Shown here: piece after piece, positions 18,721 through 29,300 of the stretch
Numbering within the stretch: position 1 is the first letter of the stretch
Layout: every line of letters begins with the position of its first letter
From: Bacteroidales bacterium
GTDB lineage: Bacteria > Bacteroidota > Bacteroidia > Bacteroidales > Muribaculaceae
Reading direction: 5' to 3'
NCBI GenBank assembly: GCA_022009815.1
Contig: CP091725.1
Coordinates: 248,001-312,000 of the forward strand
DNA length: 64,000 bases
Position numbers and translations under genes: made by a program
The notes under the pieces: model-generated
The model's database searches: none
What the model saw: the letters and a program-made list of their open reading frames with translations, nothing else
What the model was told of the DNA's origin: nothing

Positions 18721-20319
18721 TGGAATTGACCGTGACTATCCTCGCCGCCGTAATGGTGGCAACAACCGCTTTCTACCTGCTGCAGGTTTACAAGTTCGAC
18801 CTGCAGATGATGCAGCAGAACTCTTACCGCAACGAGCGCTACTTCAAGTGGTGGCGCATGAGCAAGGACTATGCTTCGATGTCGAGAATCTCCGACCTTG
18901 CGGTGTTCCTGCTTCTCGTCTCGATGTTTCCAAAGGTGGTGACTCTGCCAATTGCAATCATTGTTTGCTATCAAGGCAGCAATCCTGCTCAAAAAGAAAT
19001 ATAAAAAGCCGCTGGTGATGACCAAACGCGTGTGGCGTCTGCTCTCGGCTATGATTGTCGCCACGCTGGTTGTGGCGGCACTGTCGTGCTCACCACATGC
19101 CGATGCCGGCATCAACATCACCGCCGCAGGGGCTACGCTCACAGCGATGGCTGTGCTTTCGTGGGGCGTGCTCGCCCTGTGCAACGCAGCGATGCAGCCT
19201 GTCGAGAAGTCAATCAACAACAGCTATGTCAACGACGCGCGCCGCATCATCGGCGAAATGCCGTCGCTGAAGGTGGTCGGCATCACGGGCAGTTACGGCA
19301 AGACAAGCACCAAGCATTATCTGAACCGCATCCTTAGCGAACAGTTCAACGTGGTGATGACTCCTGGCAGCTTCAACACTCCAATGGGCGTGACCCGCAC
19401 CATCCGCGAGATGCTGAAGCCGTACACCGAAATTTTCATCTGCGAGATGGGCGCCAAGCAACGCGGCGACATCAAGGAAATCTGCGACATCGTGCATCCG
19501 CAATACGGCATAATAACCGCTGTGGGCGAGCAGCACATGGAATCGTTCAAATCGATAGAGAATGTGCAACGCACAAAGTTCGAGCTTGCCGACGCTCTCC
19601 CTGCCGACGGCTTCTGCGTGGTCAACGATGACTTCCCATACGTGGCCAATCGCGAAGTTGACAACACTTCGTGCCTGCGCTATGCCGTGCAAGCCACCGC
19701 AAACGCCGACTACACCGCGCGCAACATTGAATATTCGGAACACGGCACCCGCTTCGACGTGGCAGACAAAAAAGGCGGCACCGTGATGTCGCTCGAAACA
19801 CGTCTTGTGGGCGAATGCAACATCTCCAACCTTCTCGCCGCCGTTATCATGGCGATGAAACTGGGTGTGCCAGCCAACAAAATCCGCTATGCCGTAAACC
19901 AGATTGAGCAAGTGGAGCACCGCCTCAATATGAGGCGCACTCCAGGCGGAGTGACAATCATCGACGATGCGTTCAACTCCAACCCTCACGGATCGCGGAT
20001 GGCTCTCGACGTGCTTGCCAGAATGACCCGCGGCAAGCGCATCGTTGTAACGCCGGGAATGATTGAGCTCGGCGACCGCCAGCAGGCTCTCAACGAGGCG
20101 TTCGGCGAGCACATAGCGGAAACGGTGGATGTGGCAATCGTCGTAGGACAATACAACCGCAACGCCATCGTGGAGGGCATAAAGAAATCAGGCACGTTCA
20201 ACGACGACAACCTAATTGTGGTCGACTCGTTTGCCGAGGCTCAGCAACGTCTTGCCTCGCTGCTGCAAATGTGCGACACCGTGCTCTACGAGAACGACCT
20301 GCCCGACACCTTCAAATAA
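18720..20319 (+). CDS. MurF-like Mur ligase with N-terminal membrane domain (frameshifted)
   Basis: Joined across an indel, the product is about 532 residues. The N-terminal 150 residues hold three or four hydrophobic segments (LTVTILAAVMVATTAFYLL, LAVFLLLVSMFP, LLSAMIVATLVVAAL, TLTAMAVLSWGVLAL). The Mur ligase ATP site VGITGSYGKTSTKHYL is near residues 187-202, then the central domain (EMGAKQRGDIKEI, GEQHMESF) and C-domain (DDAFNSNPHGSRMAL). This is the membrane-tethered UDP-MurNAc-tripeptide:D-Ala-D-Ala ligase-like group seen in Bacteroidetes. Whether it replaces or supplements soluble MurF is unknown. The run TTT at 18964-18966 carries one extra T: without it the sequence reads IAIIVAIKAAILLKKK. 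It is followed by ddl, the supplier of D-Ala-D-Ala. Confidence 0.8.
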
Positions 20320-20357
20320 GCAATCAATAAAACAACCCATAACAATACAAAAAGAAA

Positions 20358-21540
20358 ATGAAAACAACTGTTGCTGTATTCTTCGGAGGTCGCTCCGTAG
20401 AACATGAGATTTCCGTGATTTCCGCCTCACAGGCAATGCACGCAATGAACCGCGACAAATACAACGTCATACCAGTATACATCACGAAACAGGGCCGTTG
20501 GGTGACCGGCGACGCACTTTTCGACGTAAAGAACTACCGCGACATGAAGGCCCTTGTAGAAATGCGAAGAAGTCTACATGCGTCCTGAGTTCGGCGACTT
20601 CAACCTCTACCGCGCAAAGACAAAACTTTTCGGCGGACACAACGTCTATGCAGCCATCGACGTGGTCATCCCTGTGCTTCACGGCACAAACGGCGAGGAC
20701 GGCATCTTTGAGGGCGTGCTCGAGACCATCGGCGTGCCTTACGCCGGCTGCAACACAGTGTCGTCGGCCAACGGTATGGACAAGGTGACAATGAAGATGA
20801 TTCTCAAGGACTGCGACATCCCTGTGGTCGACTACGTATGGTTTACCGACAAGCAATGGTACCGCGAGAAAGACGAGTTGGTGAAGAAAGTGGAAGAGCG
20901 AATCGGCTATCCTGTAATCGTGAAACCTGCCAACCTCGGATCAAGCGTGGGAATCAGCTGTGCAAAGACTCGCGAGGAATTGCTCGACAGCGTTGAGACC
21001 GCACAACAATACTCCACACGCATCATCGTGGAGGACATGGTGGAGAACCTCAAGGAAATAAACTGCTCAGTGCTCGGCGACTGCGACGACTGCCAGCCGT
21101 CGATTCTTGAAGAGCCTATCAAAACCGGCGCGTTCCTGAGCTACGACGACAAGTATAAAGGAGGAACAAAGGGCGCGAAAGGCATGCAGGCTTCCGACAA
21201 GCGCATCCCTGCCGACCTGCCGAAAGACATCACGGAGCGCATCCAATTCCTCGCCAAAGAAACATTCCGCGTATTGTCGTGCCACGGCGTGAGCCGCGTT
21301 GACTTTATGGTCGACGCCAGCACCAACAATGTTTTTGTCAACGAAATCAACACAATCCCTGGGTCTCTGTCGTTCTATCTGTGGGAGGCCACAGGAATCA
21401 AGTTTGACGAACTGATGGACCGTCTCGTGCAGCTGGCTCTGAAGCGCAAACGCGAACAAGGCCAGAAAACGACCAACTTTGACCAGAACATCTTCAGCCT
21501 CGGTGGAGGCGTGAAGGGCGCAAAAGGCGCAAAGTGCTAA
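20358..21540 (+). CDS. ddl: D-alanine--D-alanine ligase (frameshifted)
   Basis: Ddl makes the D-Ala-D-Ala dipeptide added to peptidoglycan precursors by MurF. The start reads TVAVFFGGRSVEHEISVISA, the Ddl hallmark. After the break come LHGTNGEDGIFEGVLE, PVIVKPANLGSSVGIS (ATP-grasp) and FVNEINTIPGS (metal and substrate site), ending in a glycine/lysine-rich tail. One extra A in the run 20560-20562 breaks the frame: removing it gives LVECEEVYMRPEFGDFN, restoring a single protein of about 393 residues. Ddl is essential, so sequence error is the likely cause. It lies 38 nt behind the Mur ligase gene, with which it forms a functional pair. Confidence 0.93.
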
Positions 21541-21558
21541 TATTCAGTCGCAATCTCA

Positions 21559-21600
21559 TAAAAAACGCCCGCAATCATCGATTTGCAGGCGTTTTTTTAT
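21559..21600. terminator. Bidirectional terminator between ddl and the YjbQ gene
   Basis: AAAAACGCC...GCAA pairs with TTGC...GGCGTTTTTTT around a short loop. It has A-run and T-run on opposite sides and lies between converging genes, with the stop codon of the YjbQ gene in its right edge. Confidence 0.85.
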
Positions 21601-22013
21601 TCTCCCATCACGGTAGCCACGATGCTTCGGCTGCCGCCGGTATCGCGGAATTCGCAGAGGTAGATGCCCTGCCACGTGCCGAGAGCAAGGCGATGTGCGG
21701 AGATTGGAATCGTTATGCTCACACCGAAAAGCGACGACTTGGCATGGGCTGGCATATCGTCGAGCCCCTCAAGCGTATGCTCGTAATATGGCTCACCCTC
21801 ACACACAAGGCAATCCATGATGCGCGCCATGTCGCCACGCACGTCGGGGTCGGCATTCTCATTGATTGTAAGCGCGCAGGAAGTGTGCTGCACAAATAGA
21901 TTCAGCAACCCGGTCTCGGGCAGCTGCTGCGGGATGCCGCTCATAATTTCAGAAGTGATCAAATGGCATCCTCTCCGCTTTGGAGACAGTTTTAATACGG
22001 TTTGTTTTATCAT
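21597..22013 (-). CDS. YjbQ/UPF0047 family protein
   Basis: A 138-residue cytoplasmic protein of the YjbQ (UPF0047) family. Diagnostic motifs are LFVQHTSCALTINENADPDV (conserved His and Cys) and GTWQGIYLCEFRD near the C-terminus. Members have been described as secondary thiamine-phosphate synthases from a side activity; the physiological role is unsettled. The length matches the family. Its 5' end overlaps the upstream esterase gene by 4 nt, so it is in an operon dnaB-esterase-yjbQ on the minus strand. Confidence 0.9.
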   Translation of the reverse strand: MIKQTVLKLSPKRRGCHLITSEIMSGIPQQLPETGLLNLFVQHTSCALTINENADPDVRGDMARIMDCLVCEGEPYYEHTLEGLDDMPAHAKSSLFGVSITIPISAHRLALGTWQGIYLCEFRDTGGSRSIVATVMGE

Positions 22014-22996
22014 TGTTTCTGTGTTATAAATTCATACGTCAAATCGACAGCCTTCCGAAAAGCCTCATCCTGCCCGGGCACTGTGATGAAAAGATGCACG
22101 GCGTCAGGAAATTCCACTCTTTCAATCCGTCCGCCTGATTTTTCCGCCAGTTCGCAGCCCTGGTCTCTAAGGATGTCGCGTCCGGCAGCGACAAGAAGAG
22201 TGCGCGGCAGACGTCTCAGTTGCTCCCCGCTGCACAATCCCACACTGACGGCATGGTTTTCCGAATCCGTTCCGCCAAGATAGGCGCGGTTGAACGCCTT
22301 CATCAAATCCGCATCGAGCCCGTAGCCGCTGCCATATTTACGCCACGACTCCGAGCCGTCGGCAAAAGCCTTAGTGACCGGATAAAAAAGCACAAGCGAC
22401 TCCAACGCGCCACGGCATTCATCGGAAAGAGCCACGGCAAGAGCAAGATTGCCGCCCGAGCTGTCGCCTCCGGCGCTGATGCGCGATGCGTCTATGCCCA
22501 ACAAAGCGGCATTGTCGCGGGCGTATGCCACCGCATCGCAGCAGTCGTGCAGTCCGCACGGGAACGGATGCTCGGGAGCAAGCCGATAGTCAACGGCAAG
22601 CACCTTCACGCCACCCGTAGCCGCCACCGCGTCGCAAAACCGCGCACAGCTGTTCAGACTGCCGAAAGTCCAGCCGCCGCCATGGAAATAAACCAGCAAC
22701 GGCAACCTCCCGTCGACACCGCTCGGCTCATAAAGCCGCAACGACTCCGACAACTGCCTCACACCGACATTTTCCGACAGCGTCTGACGCGTGTTCCGCG
22801 AATTGCGCACAGCCATCAAAGCGGCATTGTCGCCGGCAATGGCTTTCTCCACTGCAAGAGTCTGTGTCTGCTGCAACCCGTCGGGCAACGCCTGCAGAAA
22901 TCCGTCAGCCTGACGGCGCATGACACTGTCGGCGGCGCCACCGACAGCAGCGGTTGCAGCAAAAGCCACAGCAATCATTATTTTCCCGAAACCCAT
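22010..22996 (-). CDS. Exported alpha/beta-hydrolase of the hormone-sensitive-lipase family
   Basis: A 328-residue esterase with an N-terminal signal peptide (IMIAVAFAATAAVGGAAD). The HSL-family oxyanion motif LVYFHGGGWTFGS is near residues 100-112 and the nucleophile elbow ISAGGDSSGGNLALA near 168-182. The later Asp (VAAGRDILRDQG) and His (FPDAVHLFI) complete the triad. The family hydrolyses short-chain esters and acyl groups; the likely location is the periplasm. It starts 2 nt after the dnaB stop and overlaps the next gene by 4 nt. Confidence 0.88.
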   Translation of the reverse strand: MGFGKIMIAVAFAATAAVGGAADSVMRRQADGFLQALPDGLQQTQTLAVEKAIAGDNAALMAVRNSRNTRQTLSENVGVRQLSESLRLYEPSGVDGRLPLLVYFHGGGWTFGSLNSCARFCDAVAATGGVKVLAVDYRLAPEHPFPCGLHDCCDAVAYARDNAALLGIDASRISAGGDSSGGNLALAVALSDECRGALESLVLFYPVTKAFADGSESWRKYGSGYGLDADLMKAFNRAYLGGTDSENHAVSVGLCSGEQLRRLPRTLLVAAGRDILRDQGCELAEKSGGRIERVEFPDAVHLFITVPGQDEAFRKAVDLTYEFITQKQ

Positions 22997-22998
22997 AA

Positions 22999-24633
22999 TT
23001 ATTCACTTAAGAAATCAGGCATCGGTCCGCCCTGCGCATCATTGCCAAGCCCCATAGCCGACGCGTCGACAGCATTCGGCTGTCCGTCGGCAGGCGCAGG
23101 AATGTAGACCTCCTGCGGTCCCGGGTCGTCATTGATTTTCGACGCCATCGTACCCTTCTCAAACGGCATTGGCTCCGAACGGTTCTGGAACCGTGCGAAC
23201 CGTGCGACAAACGACATTTCAATATCGTCGACCGAACCGCTACGGTGCTTCGCCACGATAAACTCAGCCATGCCGCGGATATCCCTGTTCTCAGCGTCTG
23301 TAGTAGAACGCGTATAATATTCCGGACGGTGGATAAAGCAAACAATATCGGCATCCTGCTCGATGGCACCCGACTCACGAAGGTCGCTCAACTGCGGACG
23401 CTTGTTGCCGTCGTTGCGTTCCTCCACCTTACGGCTCAACTGCGACAGTGCGATTACCGGGATGTTAAGCTCTTTGGCCAACTGCTTGAGGCTTCGTGAA
23501 ATCATACTCACCTCCTGTTCGCGGCTTCCGAACTTCATACCCGTAGCGTTCATCAGCTGAAGGTAGTCGATGATGATAATCTTCACACCATGCTCCTTCA
23601 CCAGACGGCGCGCCTTCGTGCGCAACTCGAGGATTGACAGAGACGGAGAGTCGTCGACATAAAGCGGCGCGCTGAAAAGGCTTCGCACACGCGAGTTCAA
23701 CTGCTCCCACTCCTGCCGGCTCAGACGTCCGCTCTTGATTTTCTCGCCCTCAATCTCGCAAACGTTTGAAATCAAACGATTGACCAGCTGAAGGTTTGAC
23801 ATTTCAAGCGAGAATATCGCCACCGGAGTGTTGTAGTCGACAGCCATATTCTTCGCCATAGACAGCACAAACGCCGTTTTTCCCATCGCCGGACGTGCGG
23901 CAATGATTATAAGGTCGGAGTTCTGCCATCCCGACGTCAGCTTGTCAAGATTGTGGAAACCGGTCTGCAGACCGCTCAAACCGCTTTCACGCTTGCCGGC
24001 GGCCTCAATCTGCTCCATGGCAGAATTAATCACAGGGTCAATCTGCGTGAAGTCCTTCTTCAAGTTGCCCTGCGAGATTTCAAACAATTTACCCTCAGCC
24101 TCCTGCAAAAGGTCGTCGATGTCATACGACTCGTCAAACGACTTTTTCTCTATCTCAGAGCAGAACGAAATCAGTCGGCGCGCCAAGAATTTCTGAGCCA
24201 CGATGCGCGCATGGTATTCGATATGCGCCGCCGAAGCCACATTGGATGTCAATTCAGAGATGCGCACCGGACCGCCCACATCGTCGAGCGCGCCGTCGGC
24301 ACGCAGCTGCTGCGTGACGGTAAGCATGTCGATGGGTTGCTGCATCACACCGAGCTTGTTGATTGCAGCATAAATTTTTTGGTTTCCAGGGTCGTAGAAC
24401 GACTCCGGTCGCAACAAGTCGCACACAATGGCATAGGCATCGCGCTCAAGCATCAACGCTCCAAGCACCGCGTCTTCAATCTCCTTGTCCTGAGGCTGAA
24501 TCTTCGCGTCGTCGGTAAACTGCGCCTTGCTTCGAGCCGACTTCCATTGCTCCGCCTTGAATTTGCGGAATTCCTGGTACTCACGGAAATCACTGTATTC
24601 CTTGGAATTCTTTATATCATTAACGTTCTCCAT
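22999..24633 (-). CDS. dnaB: Replicative DNA helicase DnaB
   Basis: DnaB is the hexameric helicase that unwinds DNA at the replication fork. The 544-residue product has the N-terminal DnaB domain (about 50-150: QDKEIEDAVLGALMLERDAY), a linker, and the RecA-like ATPase. Walker A ARPAMGKTAF is near residue 244, then FSLEMSNLQLVNRL, Walker B IIIIDYLQLM, QLSRKVEERNDGNKRPQLSDLRESGAIEQDAD and a C-terminal extension rich in Pro, Gly and Asp. No frameshift is seen. A -7 box lies 20 nt upstream. No intein is present. Confidence 0.97.
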   Translation of the reverse strand: MENVNDIKNSKEYSDFREYQEFRKFKAEQWKSARSKAQFTDDAKIQPQDKEIEDAVLGALMLERDAYAIVCDLLRPESFYDPGNQKIYAAINKLGVMQQPIDMLTVTQQLRADGALDDVGGPVRISELTSNVASAAHIEYHARIVAQKFLARRLISFCSEIEKKSFDESYDIDDLLQEAEGKLFEISQGNLKKDFTQIDPVINSAMEQIEAAGKRESGLSGLQTGFHNLDKLTSGWQNSDLIIIAARPAMGKTAFVLSMAKNMAVDYNTPVAIFSLEMSNLQLVNRLISNVCEIEGEKIKSGRLSRQEWEQLNSRVRSLFSAPLYVDDSPSLSILELRTKARRLVKEHGVKIIIIDYLQLMNATGMKFGSREQEVSMISRSLKQLAKELNIPVIALSQLSRKVEERNDGNKRPQLSDLRESGAIEQDADIVCFIHRPEYYTRSTTDAENRDIRGMAEFIVAKHRSGSVDDIEMSFVARFARFQNRSEPMPFEKGTMASKINDDPGPQEVYIPAPADGQPNAVDASAMGLGNDAQGGPMPDFLSE

Positions 24634-24652
24634 ACTTCATTCTTTTCAACGG

Positions 24653-24660
24653 CAAATGTA
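24653..24660 (-). promoter_or_regulatory. Possible -7 box for dnaB
   Basis: The minus strand reads TACATTTG 20 nt before the dnaB ATG, matching TAnnTTTG. A clear -33 element is lacking. Confidence 0.45.
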
Positions 24661-24741
24661 GGAAGATTTAATGAAACTGCCTACTTCTTTCTTCCAAGAA
24701 TTACCAACAACTTGCCAACCGCCTTTGTCGACAGCCTGTTG

Positions 24742-24784
24742 AAAACAAGTTGAGGCGGCACGTCGTCCGACGTTCCGCCTCAAC
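24742..24784 (-). terminator. Terminator at the end of the cobalamin operon
   Basis: GTTGAGGCGG (24749-24758) pairs with CCGCCTCAAC (24775-24784), with an inner ACGTCG/CGACGT stem. On the minus strand it is followed by TTGTTTTC. It lies 38 nt beyond the last operon gene. Confidence 0.75.
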
Positions 24785-24821
24785 TGCTAAAAACTAAACT
24801 ATAATACTATCTAAACTTATC

Positions 24822-26292
24822 CTAATTCACGATTACTTTCCGCGTTGTGCCATCCGCCCTGACTACATATATGCCCGGCTGAAGATTTTCAGACCCACAC
24901 ATCTTGCCGTCAAGCGAATACACTTGGAAATCATGGCAACCGTCGACCACAATCGACCTGTCGACCACTTTCACCATAATATTCTCATCAGATGCAGGAA
25001 CCGACACCGAGGAATATCCCGGATTGTTGTATGGGTCGGTAGGAAACAATCATCGATGGAAACCAATAGTTGGCAATCATCGGATAGTCATTCTTCAGGA
25101 CTCCGTCGGATGTATAACGCCGTGTGGCGTACGTCTGGTCCTGAAACTGATGAAACACCGACGCATACAGCTCGTCGGTCTGCGGATGGATGCCAAGCGA
25201 GCATCCGTAGATATGCCAATCGCCAGGCTCCGAAGAGAAATCGATGATTTTCTCAATCTTATGGCTGTCGGTATCGAAACGGAAAACGCAATAGGTCGTA
25301 AACCAGCTGTTGGCGCCGCCGCACCAATAAAGGCTGTTGGTCACCCGCGACGCGCACATCGGGTCGGGAGTCCATGCATACCAGGAGTTTGACGGCGGAT
25401 ACATTCCTTCGCCGTCGATATGCACCACCTCGCGCTCCAACGTTGTAGGATTGACCTTGACCACATATGGCAACGTCGCTCCCATGCCCTGCACGTTTTT
25501 GGCTACTGCATACCACAGATTGCCGTCTTTCGACCGCACTATCGTCGAGCCTATTCCCGAAGCTGGGCGTTTGCCTGTTTCCGCTTCAACAACATCATCG
25601 ACAATACCCATGTCGAGCACATCGACAACCTTGTCGGTCTGCGTGTCGACCACCAGCAGTCCATATTGCTGATGCACGGCAAAGACTTTTCCACCGGCAA
25701 GAACCATCGTTCCCGTCTGCCCATAATACAACGAACTGCCGGAATCAGTGTTGGGCTTGTCGTTGCCGTCGAGATTCGGATTGCCCGAGCCCTCCACCTG
25801 ACGTTCAATCTCAAGAGTCTCAAGATTGAGCACCCAGATGCCGTTGCTCGTCGACACATACCCCTTTTTGTCGGTCACTCCGCAGAAAGCACGGCCGTCG
25901 CACTGCCTCCCCGAGGGGTCGATAATCTGAAGCTGCTTGATGAGCTTCATTGTCTTGGCGTCGGTCACCGAAATGCGTCCGCCCACTACAGAAGCCCCTG
26001 GATCTTTCTCCTGTTTGGCAATCAGATACATACGTCCGTTCCATATTGCACCATACTGATTCGTGCAGCCCAATTCCTTTCCTGGATTCTCCGCCTGCAC
26101 AATCCGGTAGCGCCAATAATCGCCGTCTACATCATCGGGCAACAAGTAATTGACCGTTGAATTCTGGTGCCCATACCAGTCTTCGTTGACAATCATGATG
26201 CCTTTCGTGTAGTCAGTCTCCGACGCCTTGACTGTATTCAAGACTCCGGCGACAACAGCTGCAACGATTATTGCTCGTGATAATATTTTCAT
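24822..26292 (-). CDS. Secreted DUF5074/YncE-like beta-propeller with T9SS-type C-terminal domain (frameshifted)
   Basis: Joined, the gene encodes about 490 residues. After a signal peptide (MKILSRAIIVAAVVAGVLNTVKA) comes a seven-bladed-propeller sequence beginning GIMIVNEDWYGHQNSTVNYL, with blade phrases GRMYLIAKQEKD, TDKVVDVLDMG and NWYFPSM-type ending. It ends in a sorting-like domain (DFQVYSLDGKMCG...GIYVVRADGTTRKVIVN). This is the DUF5074 group related to BtuG. The run AAA at 25044-25046 (TTT on the coding strand) is short by two T or long by one base, splitting the C-terminus. The paralogue in the giant protein has SMPIFPDKY at the same place, which favours SMIVFPTDPY here. It is the last gene of the cobalamin operon, after an internal terminator. 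Cobalamin binding is inferred. Confidence 0.75.
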
Positions 26293-26302
26293 TTAAAGCA
26301 CA

Positions 26303-26347
26303 TTGAAAAGTGAGCCCGAACGGTCAACAACCGCTCAAGCTCACTTG
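26303..26347 (-). terminator. Intra-operon terminator between giant protein and last propeller gene
   Basis: AAGTGAGC (26308-26315) pairs with GCTCACTT (26339-26346), with an inner imperfect GAGCGGT/ACCGTTC stem. On the minus strand the hairpin runs into TTTTC. It could reduce expression of the last gene. Confidence 0.65.
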
Positions 26348-26355
26348 ATTAATAC

Positions 26356-29300
26356 TTACTGGATTGAAAATTTCAGCGTATGGCTGCCGCTGGTTGCCGC
26401 AACGACGTAGACTCCAGACGGAAGCGTCAATGCCACGCGTGCGCAATCGGAATCGGCAACAAACGCACCGACAACACGGCCCGCCATGTCATAGACCGCG
26501 AAGGTGGTTCCTGCCATATTCTTCACAGTGACAATATTGTCGCAAACCGACAATGTGCCGGCAGCGCCATCAACATTGTGAATGCCTGAAGCCGAATCCT
26601 CCACAGCATAAGGAATGCTGACCGTAGTGGTCTTGCCGTTTGACTCCGCCTTTACATTGAGGTTACCGTGACCGGCAATCAACGGAGTGATTGTAAGCAC
26701 ACCGCCATCAAGCGTAGCGTTGACCAGTCTCTTGTCAGAGACCGTGTTGTCGGCAGCGACAGCGTCGCCTCCTACAATCGACAAGCGTATTGCCGCATCG
26801 ATATTGTCCTTGTCGGTCACATAATCCTTAAGGTCGATTGTAAATATGTCGCCATCCTTTGCCAAATCAACACTCACCTCAGGGAGATCGCTGAACTCTG
26901 GAGCATATTTATCGGGGAAAATCGGCATTGAAGGGAACCAATAATAATCCTTCAGCTTGATTGTGTTCACGATGTCGCCTGTCTTGCAGTCAACAAAGTG
27001 GAGCCAATTGTAACGATAGTTTGACGAAGCGCCATGGGTTGCAGCCACGAGCAGCTGATTCTTGCGGTCGTCGTAGCGCACACCGGCATAAGGAGCCTGG
27101 AACGTTTTGCTGTCAACACCCGGCAAATTGTTTGGGAACACAAACACCGGTTGGATTCCTGCGATGTCGGAACCTACGGTCCACTTGTAGTAGCCCGTGT
27201 TGCCCGAAACAATTGAAGCCTCAACTCCGGCACCATACCAAATGGCGTTTTCACTCTTTGAAGCAAAGAAATTGGTTGAGCGCCATGCACCCCATCCGCA
27301 AGTGACACGCTGTCCCTCCGGAAGGTCAACACTGTCGGTCACGTCGAGCGTGCTCGGGTCGATGCAACGGAATGTGCACAAACCACTTGAGGCACCGGCA
27401 GTAGTGGCAACCCACACATTGCCGTCGGCAGTGACAGTGATGCCCTGAGGATAGCCAATTACGGAAACGCCCGAAGCATCGTTGCTTTCTACCGGGAATG
27501 TCTTGACCACCTTGTCTGTGGCAATGTCTATGACATGCACACCCACACCCTGCTGGATTGCAAACGCATATTTGCCGATGGCAACCATGTCGCCAATCTG
27601 TCCGTTGTACTGGTTCTCACCGGAAACAATACCATCGACCATTCCGCCCAAAGTAAGCGTACGGGTGTCGAGCACCTGAATGCCGGCTGTCGATCCGAGA
27701 TAAACCTTGTTTTCAGAAACGCCGACACACGCGCGTCCGTCACCGTCACCGTTGCCGTCGCCGTCGGTGTCTGCGCCGATATAGTCGAACGCAGCCAATT
27801 TTTTGAGCGTCTTGGCATCAGCCACCACAACACGTCCGCCACCCTTGCGAGGGTCGCCGCCGTCGGTCGCCTGCTTCGACATCACGATAAGTTTGTCTCC
27901 ATAGATGATACCGTACTGCGACGTGCAGCCAAACGACTCATATTTGTTTTGCGACTCATACACGCGGTATTTCAATTCGCCATTGTCGGCAATATAGTTG
28001 ATTGAGCCGTTAGAATGCCCGAACCAATCCTCGTTGAGCCAGAACGTTCCATTCTGATAACTGTCGGCAAGCGGTTCGCGGTTTGGCTCAAGCACGTTGA
28101 CCGTATAAGTCGTCGATGCGCCGGAACCGTCCTGTGATGTGAACGTAACGTCGACAGTGCCTGTCTTGTGAGTAATCAATTCCCAGAAACTGCGCAACGG
28201 GTTGAACGCCTTTGCGGCGTAGGTTGTAGCCACTTCAGGATCGCTTACGCTGATGTCGTAGGTCTGAATGTCGGCATTTGCCGGCTCCACCGTAGGCGAC
28301 AGTGCAAGAATGTCGAGATATGTCAGATTGATGGTTTTGTCGCCGTTGCCAAGCACAAAGCCGGTAACCGGATTGCGCAGCGCGGCATGCACCGTCATCG
28401 TTGCATTGACAGCAGGGTCGGTCTTCAACGCCGCTGTAATCACAGCGTCGCCCTCAACGCGCTTAACGCTGACCGCACCCGTGCGCTTGTTCACGCTTGC
28501 CACTTCCGTGTTGCTCGACGAGAATTCAATTTTATCCAGCGAATACGCATCTTTATAGAACACAAGCGTCGGAGTGAACGACTCGTCGAAATGGGCGTCA
28601 TATTCCGCATCCGAGAAAGCAAACGTCTTTTCAACCTCAATCATCTCCGGATACCCTGCAGTATATGTCGATCCATTCTCTTCATATTGAACAATCAATC
28701 TCAACATGTCGGTATCGTCGGTGTCGGGCACGGTAACCGTAAACGTAGCGTCGTCGCCAACCGTCGTTTCCGTCATCGAGGCAGCCTTGGCAATGTCGAG
28801 CGTCTTCGGCATCATTTTGCAGATCACTTTCACAGTCTTGCCCTTGAACAACATGCCGTCGTTGAACTGCGTGAATGCGGCAGGCGCATGAGCATCGTCA
28901 TAAGTTCCTGCAATCCGTCCTGAAAGGACAAGATTTCCACCAACTTTCTTCGCAGAGCCTTCAACCACCTGAATCTCTTCCAGCTGAAGTTCTGTCAAGT
29001 TAGATTTTCCCCAATAGTCAATACCGCTGTATGCGCTCTTGCATCCCACAGGGACAACAATTTCGGCAAACGTCGCAGGCGAGCCGTTCTTCACGCGCCA
29101 TGTATAACTTCCAGTCGTTCCGGGTTCGGTTACAGGAGAGTATACCTTTATGCCCTTACAGCCATAAACCAGATTAGTGTTGTTGTAGTTCATTTTCTTT
29201 TGAGGAAGAACAAGCCTATTCAATCCGGAATTTTCAAAAGCGTAGCTCGGCAACGACGCCAACGCCTCCGGAAGCACCAAAGTTCCGACAGCGTTACATC

